From the NCBI GenBank assembly GCA_964474455.1, contig CAYYSU010000004.1:22760-86759 (forward strand): 64,000 nt of DNA, given 5' to 3'. Under the pieces are notes generated by a model. The model saw only the letters and a list, made by a program, of their open reading frames with translations. It made no database searches and was not told the origin of the DNA. The translations under genes were made by a program, and so were the position numbers. The stretch comes from BM520 sp964474455 (GTDB lineage Bacteria > Bacteroidota > Bacteroidia > Bacteroidales > BM520). Positions 26,732 to 35,300 of this stretch are shown here, piece after piece (positions within the stretch are counted from its first letter, which is position 1; every line of letters begins with the position of its first letter).

Positions 26732-27888
26732 GAAAAAGACCTTACATATACCTGCTTTTGCTTACCGTTGCATGGATAGCATTTTCCTGCCAAGAGAAGC
26801 CTGAGGTTATTTATGAGCCCACGCCATGGGTTCTGGATATACCAAAATATTTCCCCACAAGGGTAAATATTCCTGCCGACAACCCTATGACCGTAGAAGG
26901 TATTGAGCTGGGTCGTTATCTTTTTTATGATGGAAGAATGTCGGGGCGCACCGATCCCGACAGCCTGATGAGTTGCGCTACATGCCACGTGCAGGCCGAC
27001 GGCTTCGATCTGCGCCCAAACTCCCGTTTCCCGGAGGGAAGAGCATTTGGCCTAACGGGAAAACCCACACCCCACTACCCGCTCCCACTGGTAAACCTGA
27101 TATGGAACGAAAACGGATATCTATGGAACGGAATGGTGCATGAAACAGGGCCTCATCCCGACAAAAACAATCTTGAAGATCTGGTATGGATGGGCGTTTT
27201 GGCGCCTCATGAGATGGACGGCGACACTACCCGCACCAAAGAGCTGATACAAAGTATCAACGGTTATCCCGAATTGTTTAAAAAGGCCTTTGGCAGTGAT
27301 GTGGTAACCATGAAAAACATCAGTAAAGCGGTGGCACAATTCATACGCACTCTCATCTCCAGCGATTCGAGGTTTGACGGTTATCTGCGTGGTGAATTAC
27401 AGCTTTCTGAAGAAGAGCTTAGCGGCTTTGTTCTCTTTACCACAGAGGAAGGCGCAGACTGCTTTCACTGTCATGGAGGCTCCGGCAACCCTTTATTTAC
27501 AACCAATTTATTTTATAATAATGGAAAAGATAGTGAATTCACCGGTGCCAATGAAGATCCTCGTGACCGCTATCATATTACCGGCGACCCAATGGATCTG
27601 GGAGCTTATAAAGCTACCACCCTGCGAAATGTTATGGTCGGCGGTCCGTTCATGCACGATGGTCGTTTTAAAAGTGTTGATGATGTAATAGATTTTTACT
27701 CTCATGAACTGGTGTGGTCGGAATACATCGATCCGCTAATGCATCATATCGGCACCAACGGCACTCAGCTTTTACCATGGGAGAAGGAGAATCTCAAGGC
27801 CTTCCTCATGACACTTACTGATACAACCTTTTTAACAAATCCCGATTTTGGTCCACCGGAGACATTTCCCGACGGAACACCATATTAA
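26728..27888 (+). CDS. Di-heme cytochrome c peroxidase/MbnH-like lipoprotein
   Basis: A 386-residue member of the bacterial cytochrome c peroxidase/MauG family. It has two c-type heme motifs: CATCH (Cys83 to His87) and CFHCH (Cys245 to His249). MHDGRF near residue 311 is the family's conserved C-terminal site. The signal ends at AFSC (Cys21), so it is probably a lipoprotein. Coupling by a four-base overlap with an MbnP-like gene makes it a likely MbnH homologue that oxidises its partner protein rather than a hydrogen peroxide detoxifier. General peroxidase activity remains possible. Confidence 0.88.
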   Translation: MRKRPYIYLLLLTVAWIAFSCQEKPEVIYEPTPWVLDIPKYFPTRVNIPADNPMTVEGIELGRYLFYDGRMSGRTDPDSLMSCATCHVQADGFDLRPNSRFPEGRAFGLTGKPTPHYPLPLVNLIWNENGYLWNGMVHETGPHPDKNNLEDLVWMGVLAPHEMDGDTTRTKELIQSINGYPELFKKAFGSDVVTMKNISKAVAQFIRTLISSDSRFDGYLRGELQLSEEELSGFVLFTTEEGADCFHCHGGSGNPLFTTNLFYNNGKDSEFTGANEDPRDRYHITGDPMDLGAYKATTLRNVMVGGPFMHDGRFKSVDDVIDFYSHELVWSEYIDPLMHHIGTNGTQLLPWEKENLKAFLMTLTDTTFLTNPDFGPPETFPDGTPY

Positions 27889-27967
27889 ATTAAAGAATAC
27901 TGTATTATTTATTGCTGAGGGCAAAAAAAGGAGTGAATAATGTGGTCTTTGTTATAACTAAAAAAAT

Positions 27968-28345
27968 TTAGTGGATAATATCACGGCCAAAAGGTGTGAG
28001 TGCAATACCCGCTAGTTTGAAATGTTGTTTCCCAAAAGGAATTCCTATTATGGTTATGGTTAGAAGTGCTCCAAAAAAGATGTGGGTCAGGAAGATCCAT
28101 ATCCCGCCAAGGAAAAACCACAGTATGTTCATGACGGTATTAAGACATCCAGAGGCTGGTTGAGTATTTCTCTTTTTTATCTTGGCACCAAAAGGCCATA
28201 TACATAACGATGCCATCTTCATGGATTGAACACCAAAGGGAATCCCTATAATCGTAATCATCATTAGGAGGCTGGAAATAAAATACTCTATTGCTGTAGC
28301 CAGACCGCCAAATATCAACCATAGCAGGTTGCCAATTATTTTCAT
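27968..28345 (-). CDS. yccF: YccF-family inner-membrane protein
   Basis: A 125-residue membrane protein with two repeated hydrophobic halves, each containing the YccF signature TIIGIPFG (near residues 31 and 98) followed by a short amphipathic segment (CIWPFGAKI, ALTPFGRDI). The internal duplication is clear. Function is unknown in the family. It lies 21 bases downstream of tatA on the same strand. Confidence 0.9.
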   Translation of the reverse strand: MKIIGNLLWLIFGGLATAIEYFISSLLMMITIIGIPFGVQSMKMASLCIWPFGAKIKKRNTQPASGCLNTVMNILWFFLGGIWIFLTHIFFGALLTITIIGIPFGKQHFKLAGIALTPFGRDIIH

Positions 28346-28366
28346 ATTCTATTAATTGTAAGAGAG

Positions 28367-28546
28367 TTACTCTTTTTTCTCCTTCTCATCATCATCAGAG
28401 TCATCGTTCATACCCTTTTTAAAAGAGCTGATTCCTTTGCCCAGGCCACGCATCAATTCAGGGATTTTACGACCTCCAAAGAGAAGCAGAACAACGAGTA
28501 CTATGGCGGCAATTTCCCATCCACCAAACATTCCAAGTAATATCAT
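28367..28546 (-). CDS. tatA: Sec-independent translocase subunit TatA/E
   Basis: A 59-residue protein. The N-terminal membrane helix (about 4-24: LGMFGGWEIAAIVLVVLLLF) is followed by the hallmark FGGRKIPELMRGLG amphipathic helix and a highly acidic Asp/Glu/Lys tail. TatA forms the pore for twin-arginine export of folded proteins. No tatB or tatC is seen here. A TAnnTTTG box at 28567-28574 precedes it; yccF follows after 21 bases. Confidence 0.93.
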   Translation of the reverse strand: MILLGMFGGWEIAAIVLVVLLLFGGRKIPELMRGLGKGISSFKKGMNDDSDDDEKEKKE

Positions 28547-28566
28547 AACTTAATGTTTTTATAAGG

Positions 28567-28574
28567 CAAAGATA
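28567..28574 (-). promoter_or_regulatory. -7 box (TATCTTTG) of tatA
   Basis: Minus-strand TAnnTTTG match, 20 bases before the tatA ATG. Confidence 0.55.
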
Positions 28575-28621
28575 ATGAAAAATGCAAACAGGAAACTGCA
28601 CTCCGGTTTGGTTCAAAACAT

Positions 28622-28629
28622 TATCTTTG
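28622..28629 (+). promoter_or_regulatory. -7 box (TATCTTTG) of tyrS, overlapped by a small hairpin
   Basis: Exact TAnnTTTG match 29 bases before the tyrS ATG. It overlaps a perfect six-base inverted repeat CTTTGC/GCAAAG (28625-28630 and 28635-28640) closed by a GCGA loop. Confidence 0.5.
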
Positions 28630-28658
28630 CGCGAGCAAAGAAATAAAATTCTGAAGAT

Positions 28659-29948
28659 ATGAACTTTGTAGAGGAACTAAAATGGCGTGGTATGATCCAC
28701 GATATTATGCCCGGTACTGAGGAGCAGTTAGAAAAAGAGATGACCACAGCATATGTTGGCATTGACCCGACAGCGGACTCTCTTCACATCGGCCACCTGG
28801 TGGGAGTGATGATGCTGAAACATCTCCAGACATCGGGTCATAAGCCCTTGGCGCTGGTAGGTGGTGCAACAGGAATGATTGGCGATCCATCAGGAAAATC
28901 GCAGGAGCGTAACCTCCTCGACGAGCCCACACTGCGTCATAACCAGGAGTGCCTGAAGAAGCAGCTGGCAAAATTTCTCGACTTTGAAACTGACGCCCCC
29001 AATGCTGCCGAGCTAGTAAATAATTACGACTGGATGAAAGAATTTTCTTTTTTGGATTTTATCCGTGATGTGGGCAAACATCTCACCGTAAACTATATGA
29101 TGGCCAAGGATTCTGTTAAAAAGCGTCTTAGCGCGGAGTCAAAATCCGGAATGTCATTTACAGAATTCACATACCAGCTGGTGCAGGGTTACGACTTCCT
29201 CAACCTCTACAGGGAGAAGAATTGCAAGCTGCAGATGGGAGGCTCAGATCAGTGGGGCAACATCACCACGGGTACGGAGCTGATCCGCCGTATTGCTTCG
29301 GGAGAGGCATTTGCTCTCACATGTCCTCTTATCACCAAATCTGACGGAACAAAATTCGGCAAAACAGAATCAGGTAACGTATGGCTCGATCCTGAGAAAA
29401 CATCACCCTACGCATTCTACCAGTTCTGGCTCAACTGCTCCGACGAAGATTCTGAGAAGTATATCAAAATTTTCACACTTTTGGATAAAGAGTCCATAGA
29501 TAACCTCATCGAAGAGCACCGTGAGGAGCCGCATCTGAGATTGCTGCAAAAGACACTGGCAAAGGATATCACATGCCGCGTACACTCTGAGGAGGAGTAC
29601 AACTCAGCGGTGGAAGCCTCACAGATTCTCTTTGGAAAAGGGACTACAGAGATGCTAAAAAAGCTTAATGAAAAAACCCTTTTGGCGGTATTTGAAGGCG
29701 TGCCCATGGCTGAAGTCTATCGTGACGAGCTGGATGCAGGAATCCCTATTGCTGACCTACTATCTGAAAAGACCGGTTTTATGAAGTCGAAGGGTGAAGC
29801 ACGGCGCAGCTTGAAAGAAAACGCCATCTCCATCAACAAACTGAAGGTGAAAGATGAATATATTATTACGGAAATGGATCTTCTGAATGAAAAATATATC
29901 CTTGTGCAGCGTGGTAAGAAAAACTACTATCTGGTCAGGGTGGTATAG
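28659..29948 (+). CDS. tyrS: Tyrosyl-tRNA synthetase
   Basis: Class I synthetase that charges tRNA-Tyr; 429 residues, full length. The HIGH motif is LHIGHLVG (about residue 42), and the KMSKS position reads KFGKT in KSDGTKFGKTESGNVW, the form normal for bacterial TyrRS. The tyrosine site GGATGMIGDPSGK and QMGGSDQWGN are intact. The C-terminal 75 residues form an S4-type RNA-binding domain (EARRSLKENAISINKLK). It is monocistronic, divergent from tatA. Confidence 0.97.
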   Translation: MNFVEELKWRGMIHDIMPGTEEQLEKEMTTAYVGIDPTADSLHIGHLVGVMMLKHLQTSGHKPLALVGGATGMIGDPSGKSQERNLLDEPTLRHNQECLKKQLAKFLDFETDAPNAAELVNNYDWMKEFSFLDFIRDVGKHLTVNYMMAKDSVKKRLSAESKSGMSFTEFTYQLVQGYDFLNLYREKNCKLQMGGSDQWGNITTGTELIRRIASGEAFALTCPLITKSDGTKFGKTESGNVWLDPEKTSPYAFYQFWLNCSDEDSEKYIKIFTLLDKESIDNLIEEHREEPHLRLLQKTLAKDITCRVHSEEEYNSAVEASQILFGKGTTEMLKKLNEKTLLAVFEGVPMAEVYRDELDAGIPIADLLSEKTGFMKSKGEARRSLKENAISINKLKVKDEYIITEMDLLNEKYILVQRGKKNYYLVRVV

Positions 29949-30088
29949 AAATATAGATGGATCTGACATTTATCTCACCCCCTACTCCAATGTCTGAACG
30001 CCGCCACCAGTGTTTAACTTAGCATTTGCTTTGCATTGGCCATATTCCAAAATATTGCCAGTATGATTATACTTGCTATCTCAATGTA

Positions 30089-30385
30089 TTAGTCGTTTTC
30101 ATATAGTTTTAATCTGTTTTTTAGATCAATAATTTCATTACGCAACGCACGCTCTTTCTTCAACAGATTAAGAACCACATCAATACCTTCCAGATTCACA
30201 TTTAATTCGTTGTGAAGTCTGATAATTTTTTCAAGATCACCAACTTGTTCCTGGCGGATAAATTTTCTTTGTTCAACGATTTCAATTTGAATCAGTCCCA
30301 TTTTGTATAAATCATCGATAAATGAAATTTCAATATTATAATGGGTACAAATTACCTGAGTTGATATTAAGTGTTCTTGTATCAT
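30089..30385 (-). CDS. cbpM: CbpM-like chaperone modulator (MerR-like)
   Basis: A 98-residue protein predicted to be a helical MerR-like fold (HLISTQVICTHYNIEISFID, then DLEKIIRLHNELNVNLEGID and a C-terminal coiled coil). Together with its position directly after a CbpA-type DnaJ gene (four-base overlap), this identifies it as CbpM, which binds the J domain of CbpA and restrains its co-chaperone activity. It lacks a DNA-recognition role in studied relatives. Confidence 0.85.
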   Translation of the reverse strand: MIQEHLISTQVICTHYNIEISFIDDLYKMGLIQIEIVEQRKFIRQEQVGDLEKIIRLHNELNVNLEGIDVVLNLLKKERALRNEIIDLKNRLKLYEND

Positions 30386-31275
30386 CTTGTATTGATTTTT
30401 TGTAATTCTTTAAATAGCTCTATTTCTCTCTCATTTAAATCTGTAGGTATCTTTATGTGGTAAGTGATTATTAAATCCCCGAATTTACCTTCATTCTTGT
30501 AAATGGGAAAACCTTTATCTTTCAATTTCACTTTCGTTCCATTTTTCGTTTCAGGTTTTATCGTAAGTTTAACTTTACTGTTAAAAGTATCTACTATGAC
30601 TTCCCCCCCCAGAATAGATGTATATAGATCCAGATCAATAGTACGATATAAATTATTACCTACCCGTTTGAACTGCGTGCTGTTACCAATGATAAATTCA
30701 ATGTATAAATCTCCATTAGGTCCTCCATTAATTCCTTCTCCTCCTTTTCCTTTTATTTTAATCACCTGCCCGTTTTCCACTCCTGCAGGAATTGTAAATC
30801 TTATTTTTTTATTGTTGACCGTTAAAACCTGCTTTCGAGATTCATAAACGTCTTTGAGATCCAGATGCAACTGAGCATTATAATCCTGACCTTTAAATTT
30901 TGGACTGTGACTTTGTCGTGAAGATGTTCTCGTTCCTCCGAACATAGATTCGAAAAAATCCGAAAACTCCTGATTTGAAAAGCCTTGATAACTTGATTTA
31001 TACTGAGAATGCTGTTGTTGTTGACGTTGAGCTTTTTCAAACTCCTCTCCATGTTTCCAGTCTTTACCATATTTGTCGTATTTTTTTCGACTTTCAGGAT
31101 CACTTAAAACTTGATTTGCCTCATTTATTTCTTTGAATTTTATTTCCGCTTCCTTGTCGTCAGGATTTACGTCAGGATGATACTTTCGAGCAAGTTTACG
31201 ATAGGCCGTTTTAATCTCTTTTTCAGTTGCATTTTCCGCAACGCCTAAGATTTTATAATAATCAATAAATACCAT
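30382..31275 (-). CDS. cbpA: CbpA-type DnaJ co-chaperone
   Basis: A 297-residue Hsp40. The J domain (about 5-70) keeps the HPD motif in KYHPDVNPDD. A Ser/Gln-rich linker follows, then the DnaJ C-terminal domains (from about 125; RFTIPAGVENGQVIKIKGKG, TIDLDLYTSILGGEV). There is no zinc finger, which sets it apart from DnaJ proper. It stimulates DnaK ATPase in the cytoplasm. The cbpM start overlaps its stop. A TAnnTTTG box (31342-31349) lies 66 bases upstream. Confidence 0.93.
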   Translation of the reverse strand: MVFIDYYKILGVAENATEKEIKTAYRKLARKYHPDVNPDDKEAEIKFKEINEANQVLSDPESRKKYDKYGKDWKHGEEFEKAQRQQQQHSQYKSSYQGFSNQEFSDFFESMFGGTRTSSRQSHSPKFKGQDYNAQLHLDLKDVYESRKQVLTVNNKKIRFTIPAGVENGQVIKIKGKGGEGINGGPNGDLYIEFIIGNSTQFKRVGNNLYRTIDLDLYTSILGGEVIVDTFNSKVKLTIKPETKNGTKVKLKDKGFPIYKNEGKFGDLIITYHIKIPTDLNEREIELFKELQKINTR

Positions 31276-31341
31276 TATCTAATTATATTTTTATGCGATA
31301 AGTTTTGCACAAATTATGACATTAATTTTTATACCCAAATA

Positions 31342-31349
31342 CAAAGTTA
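31342..31349 (-). promoter_or_regulatory. -7 box (TAACTTTG) of cbpA-cbpM
   Basis: Minus-strand TAnnTTTG match in the AT-rich region before cbpA. Confidence 0.5.
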
Positions 31350-31413
31350 TCAAAATAAATCATTTTATTTTATCACATCATCAGATAGCTATAATTATTA
31401 TATATCCTTGATA

Positions 31414-31653
31414 TTACAACGGTTGGGCAACATATTTTTCATAAGAAAAAACGAGCCCATTAGGCAGAGTCGTATCATTCAGTGATGGCGTTGGAACATC
31501 TTGGTAACAGTTGTTCCATATGGTTTTGACGTGGTCATCTGCTTTCATGGCATCCAGATTTCCTTATAATTCAGCGACAACACCGGGAGATGTGCCATTA
31601 AAGAGAGTCATATAATAAAGGTAATATACCTGAAGCTGCCTGGAGATGTCACT
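31414..31653 (-). pseudogene. Decayed gene fragment, unknown family
   Basis: In the otherwise empty stretch between cbpA and the lipocalin-like gene, one minus-strand frame reads as protein-like for about 79 codons but is broken by a TAA at 31564-31566. It ends at a normal stop at 31414-31416. The part after the break reads GNLDAMKADDHVKTIWNNCY and ends LPNGLVFSYEKYVAQPL. The part before it contains MTLFNGTSPGVVAEL. Further in-frame stops lie upstream (for example 31654-31656). The residue composition is coding-like, but I do not recognise the family. It could be the 3' remnant of a once larger gene. Confidence 0.4.
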
Positions 31654-31784
31654 CTAAGGTATGCCGATATTCATCGCACAGCCACTCTATCCCCTTATTA
31701 TAAAGCAACAAAGGTGGTTTCACTCATGAGAAAACAGAGATGACAAGCATTGGAAGCCTGTCATCATCTATTTAAAGTCTTTAT

Positions 31785-32201
31785 TTACTGTTTTTTATAC
31801 TCTGTGGTAAAGGTTCCGTTTACGGATTCTTCAACAAGTACAAGCTTCTGGTCAGTGATTTCGTGGAATCGAATCTTGCTTTCCTGATTGTTGTCGATGA
31901 AGGTAGCGGAAAGAATCAGGCTGTCGTTATCCATTGTCCAGTTGGCGGTTTTTGCACCAAAAGGAGATATCAGATCCATCTGACCTGTTTCTTTAACTTC
32001 AAAAAACACTTGCTTCTGCATATTCAATGCTTGTTCCAGCTGTACCATATTTACCAGGGTTGTATCAACACCACTTGTATAAATAGTATCCACTTTCCAG
32101 GTTCCGATGATCATTTCATCTGCCTGAGGGCGTTTGCAGGAGATCCCGATTGTCATCACTGCCAGAGCGATAACTAATAATGCTTTAATATTCTTTTTCA
32201 T
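31785..32201 (-). CDS. Lipocalin-like lipoprotein
   Basis: A 138-residue lipoprotein (lipobox IGISC, Cys22) followed by an eight-stranded-barrel-like pattern starting MIIGTWKVDTIY, typical of the lipocalin-like domains common in Bacteroidota. Ligand unknown. A Met seven codons upstream (32222) is excluded because the -7 box at 32220-32227 would lie on it. Confidence 0.8.
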   Translation of the reverse strand: MKKNIKALLVIALAVMTIGISCKRPQADEMIIGTWKVDTIYTSGVDTTLVNMVQLEQALNMQKQVFFEVKETGQMDLISPFGAKTANWTMDNDSLILSATFIDNNQESKIRFHEITDQKLVLVEESVNGTFTTEYKKQ

Positions 32202-32219
32202 GGTTAATTCTTTAGAGTG

Positions 32220-32227
32220 CAAAAGTA
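32220..32227 (-). promoter_or_regulatory. -7 box (TACTTTTG) of the lipocalin-like gene
   Basis: Exact minus-strand TAnnTTTG match 18 bases before the chosen ATG at 32201; it decides the start. Confidence 0.6.
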
Positions 32228-32258
32228 ATAAGAATTCAGGAGCATTGTAATTAATAAT

Positions 32259-32293
32259 AAAAAAACACCCCGGGCTTCTACAAAACCCGGGGC
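32259..32293 (-). terminator. Terminator of the Asp-box T9SS protein gene
   Basis: On the minus strand CCCCGGG (paired with CCCGGGG, arms 32286-32292 and 32268-32274) with an 11-base loop is followed by a T-rich run (TGTTTTTTT). Confidence 0.87.
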
Positions 32294-32314
32294 ATAAATA
32301 ATATAAAAAAGATC

Positions 32315-35300
32315 CTAATTTTGAATAACAATCTTTGTAAGATGGTTGTTGTTACCTGCAGTTTTAATATTCAGGAAGTAAACGCCATCAGCAAGATTTG
32401 TAAGATCAAGTTTTTTGGAGAACTGACCCTGAATACTACCCAGATCAATAACCTGAAGGATAGCATTCTTGCTGTCACTAACCTCAACGGAGTAATTGGC
32501 ACGCTCTTTTGCGTTGAAATATACTACTACCTCACCGTTTGTAGGGTTTGGATATACAGAGAGCTCAATAACATCAGCAAAATCTTCTGTCCCGGTACAA
32601 TTTTCAATAACCACCTCTATCATATCCTCAGTAACACATGCGAAAGAGTTGGTAACTTCAACAGAGATATTTTTTACACCACTATAGCCAACACCAGTAG
32701 AGTCGATGGCGATAGTTTGTGTTGTTTCACCTGTTGACCAGATATATGTATCGCCGTCGCTGCCTGCATCAAGAGTCAGTACATGGTTATGACATATTGT
32801 TGTGTCATTTCCGAGGTTCACAACGGGGTTAGGATTGACAGTAATATCTGCTAAACCTTGACCCTCGCTGACACATCCGTTTGCATCGGTAACAGAGGTG
32901 ATATAATATACTGCTGTTTCCTCGGGAGTATAGTATGCCGACCATGGGGTTTCATTAATCTCTATGGTTTTATTGTCATCGGTAAGAATAATCCATGGGG
33001 CATTACCTGTAAGCTCTATGGTAAGCAAAAGGCTATCGCCCTGGCAAATAGTTCCGCCACCGGTAAGCATTGCCGTGGGAGCTGTATTAACAGTAAGCAT
33101 CTGATCAGCCGTTACGTTTTCACAACCTTCGTTGGCTGTAAAGTTAGCAGATAACATAGCCTGACCATTCTGAATATCCATCTCACCAGGAGTATAAACG
33201 GGCATCAGTAATGATGCATCGTCGAAGATACCATCACCATTAGTATTCCACATAACTTCTGCGTAATTTTCCGCTTCCACACCTTCCAACTGGTAAACAT
33301 CATTAGAACAAACATTTCCGTTTTCTGCAACAGCAACTACAGGGGCCTTATTTATGGTGAGAACAACATCGTCGGTAACGGTTGTGGACGGGCCGAAAGC
33401 AGTGATAGTAAGGGTTACCATTCCGGTGTCCAGGTCCTCTTCCGAGGGCGAATATGTCGGGTTCAAAGCAGCGCTATCGTCGAATGTACCGGTACCTGTA
33501 GTTTCCCAAAGTATGGTATCAAACAGAGTAGCATTTGCAGCATCCATAACAACAGGGTTAAGCTCACAAGTCTCAATATCAACACCCGCATAAGCAGTAG
33601 TAGAGAGAACTGGAGGGAATACTATATAATCTATCCAGGCACAATCGTCACCATTTGTAACATATACATCTTTAGAGTATTCCCATTTAAAATTATGCTC
33701 ACCTTCGGTAACAGGGAATTCAGCAAAAGACCAGTCAACCTCGCCGGACCACTGACCCACAAGGCTTCCATCGATATAAAATTTGAGGATATCATAGGAG
33801 TTTTCGCTGCTAACCTTGTAATAGAAAGATATCTTATCATCACGAGCCACATTATAATCAATCATGATACCTGCAGTTTGATTGTCGCTAATATCGTCTG
33901 ATTTGGCAGAGTACATACCTTCATAAACATCATCTTCCACAAGAGACCATCCTTCGTCACCTGTCATCTCCCAATCAAAATTCGCAAAGTCACCTGACTC
34001 CCAGTCTTCGAGTATCAAACCAATAACATGAATATATGAACGTTCAGCTTCGTATGCTCCACCTTCGAGATGAAGGATAAACTCAGCAGTAGTACCAATT
34101 GGTGTTGCTTCATCAGCAGTAACAGAGAATGATACTGTTACAATTTCATCAACAGGCAAAGTTCCTATTTCTATTTCATCATTATTTAGAGTGATGAAAC
34201 TTGTAGGGCTTATTAATGAGGCCATCACGCCATCAAGGTCATAAGCTCCGGGGTTTGAAACCTCAAATATCAGGTCAACGGTTTCGCCGGCATCGATACG
34301 GCCATTATTATTTCCTGCTGCATCATCAACTAACATGCTTCCGGCTTTCAGCTCCGGAGCAAAGATATTAAGAGAGAAACCACTAACTATTGTAGAGTCA
34401 TTAGCATCCACAGCGGTGAGAGTAAAGGTAATTGACTCTCCGTTGGGAGCATTTTCCGCTACCGTTACAGCAAAAGCGTCATTAATAGTTTTTGAAGCTT
34501 CCGGGTCAATATCACCAAAGTTTTCTTCATCATCAGTGATGGTGATAAAGGGATTTTCAGAATCAATAGTCACATCGACATTGTATCCCGGTGTATCACC
34601 AATATTAGCCATAGTAATATTCAGAGTCGCTGATTCATTATAATCGAGCTGACCATTATTATTAGAATTCACATCATTAACTTCTACACTTTCGTAAATA
34701 ATCCAGGGTTGATCCGGAGGGGGACCCAGTTCAAAGGGAGAGATAAACGACATTATATAACCGAGTCTGTTGTCAGGCCACACAGGATAAACCATTCTGT
34801 CGCGTGCTGCGATACCCAGGTAATCGCCCATATATCGGTCTGCGAGGCCCGCGATAGGAGTGGGCGTAAAAGCTACATCACTCACGGGGAAGTCTTCCCA
34901 TGTTTGTCCGCCATCTATGGAAGTAGCACAGAATGTTTCCACTTCTGTAGAGCTAACATTTCTGTCGTCATAAAAAATAATCGCCAGGTTACCATTGACG
35001 GGATCAGAAGTAATCCAGGGGAAGTAGTGTTGTTTTCCCTGCCCGGGTTCATCAGTATTTACTTTTATTGGCTCACCAAAAGTCTCACCATCATCATCAG
35101 ATATGGCCACATACACATCCATGTCGGAACCGGTATTCACTCCTGGGACACCGATGTTAGTCCATGAGACATAAATCTTTCCACTGTTAGGTCCGTTAGA
35201 GATATCCACCGTCATGGTAGGAAAAGAGTTCACACGCATATTCTTTGATGTTTCAGAGGTACGGATACCACGGATATTGGAAATCACTCTTCGGGGAGTA

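Noticed and set aside
31567..31738. A short plus-strand open frame of about 57 codons ending at TGA
   Set aside because: It lies opposite the decayed minus-strand fragment, has no homology I recognise and no promoter; read as chance.
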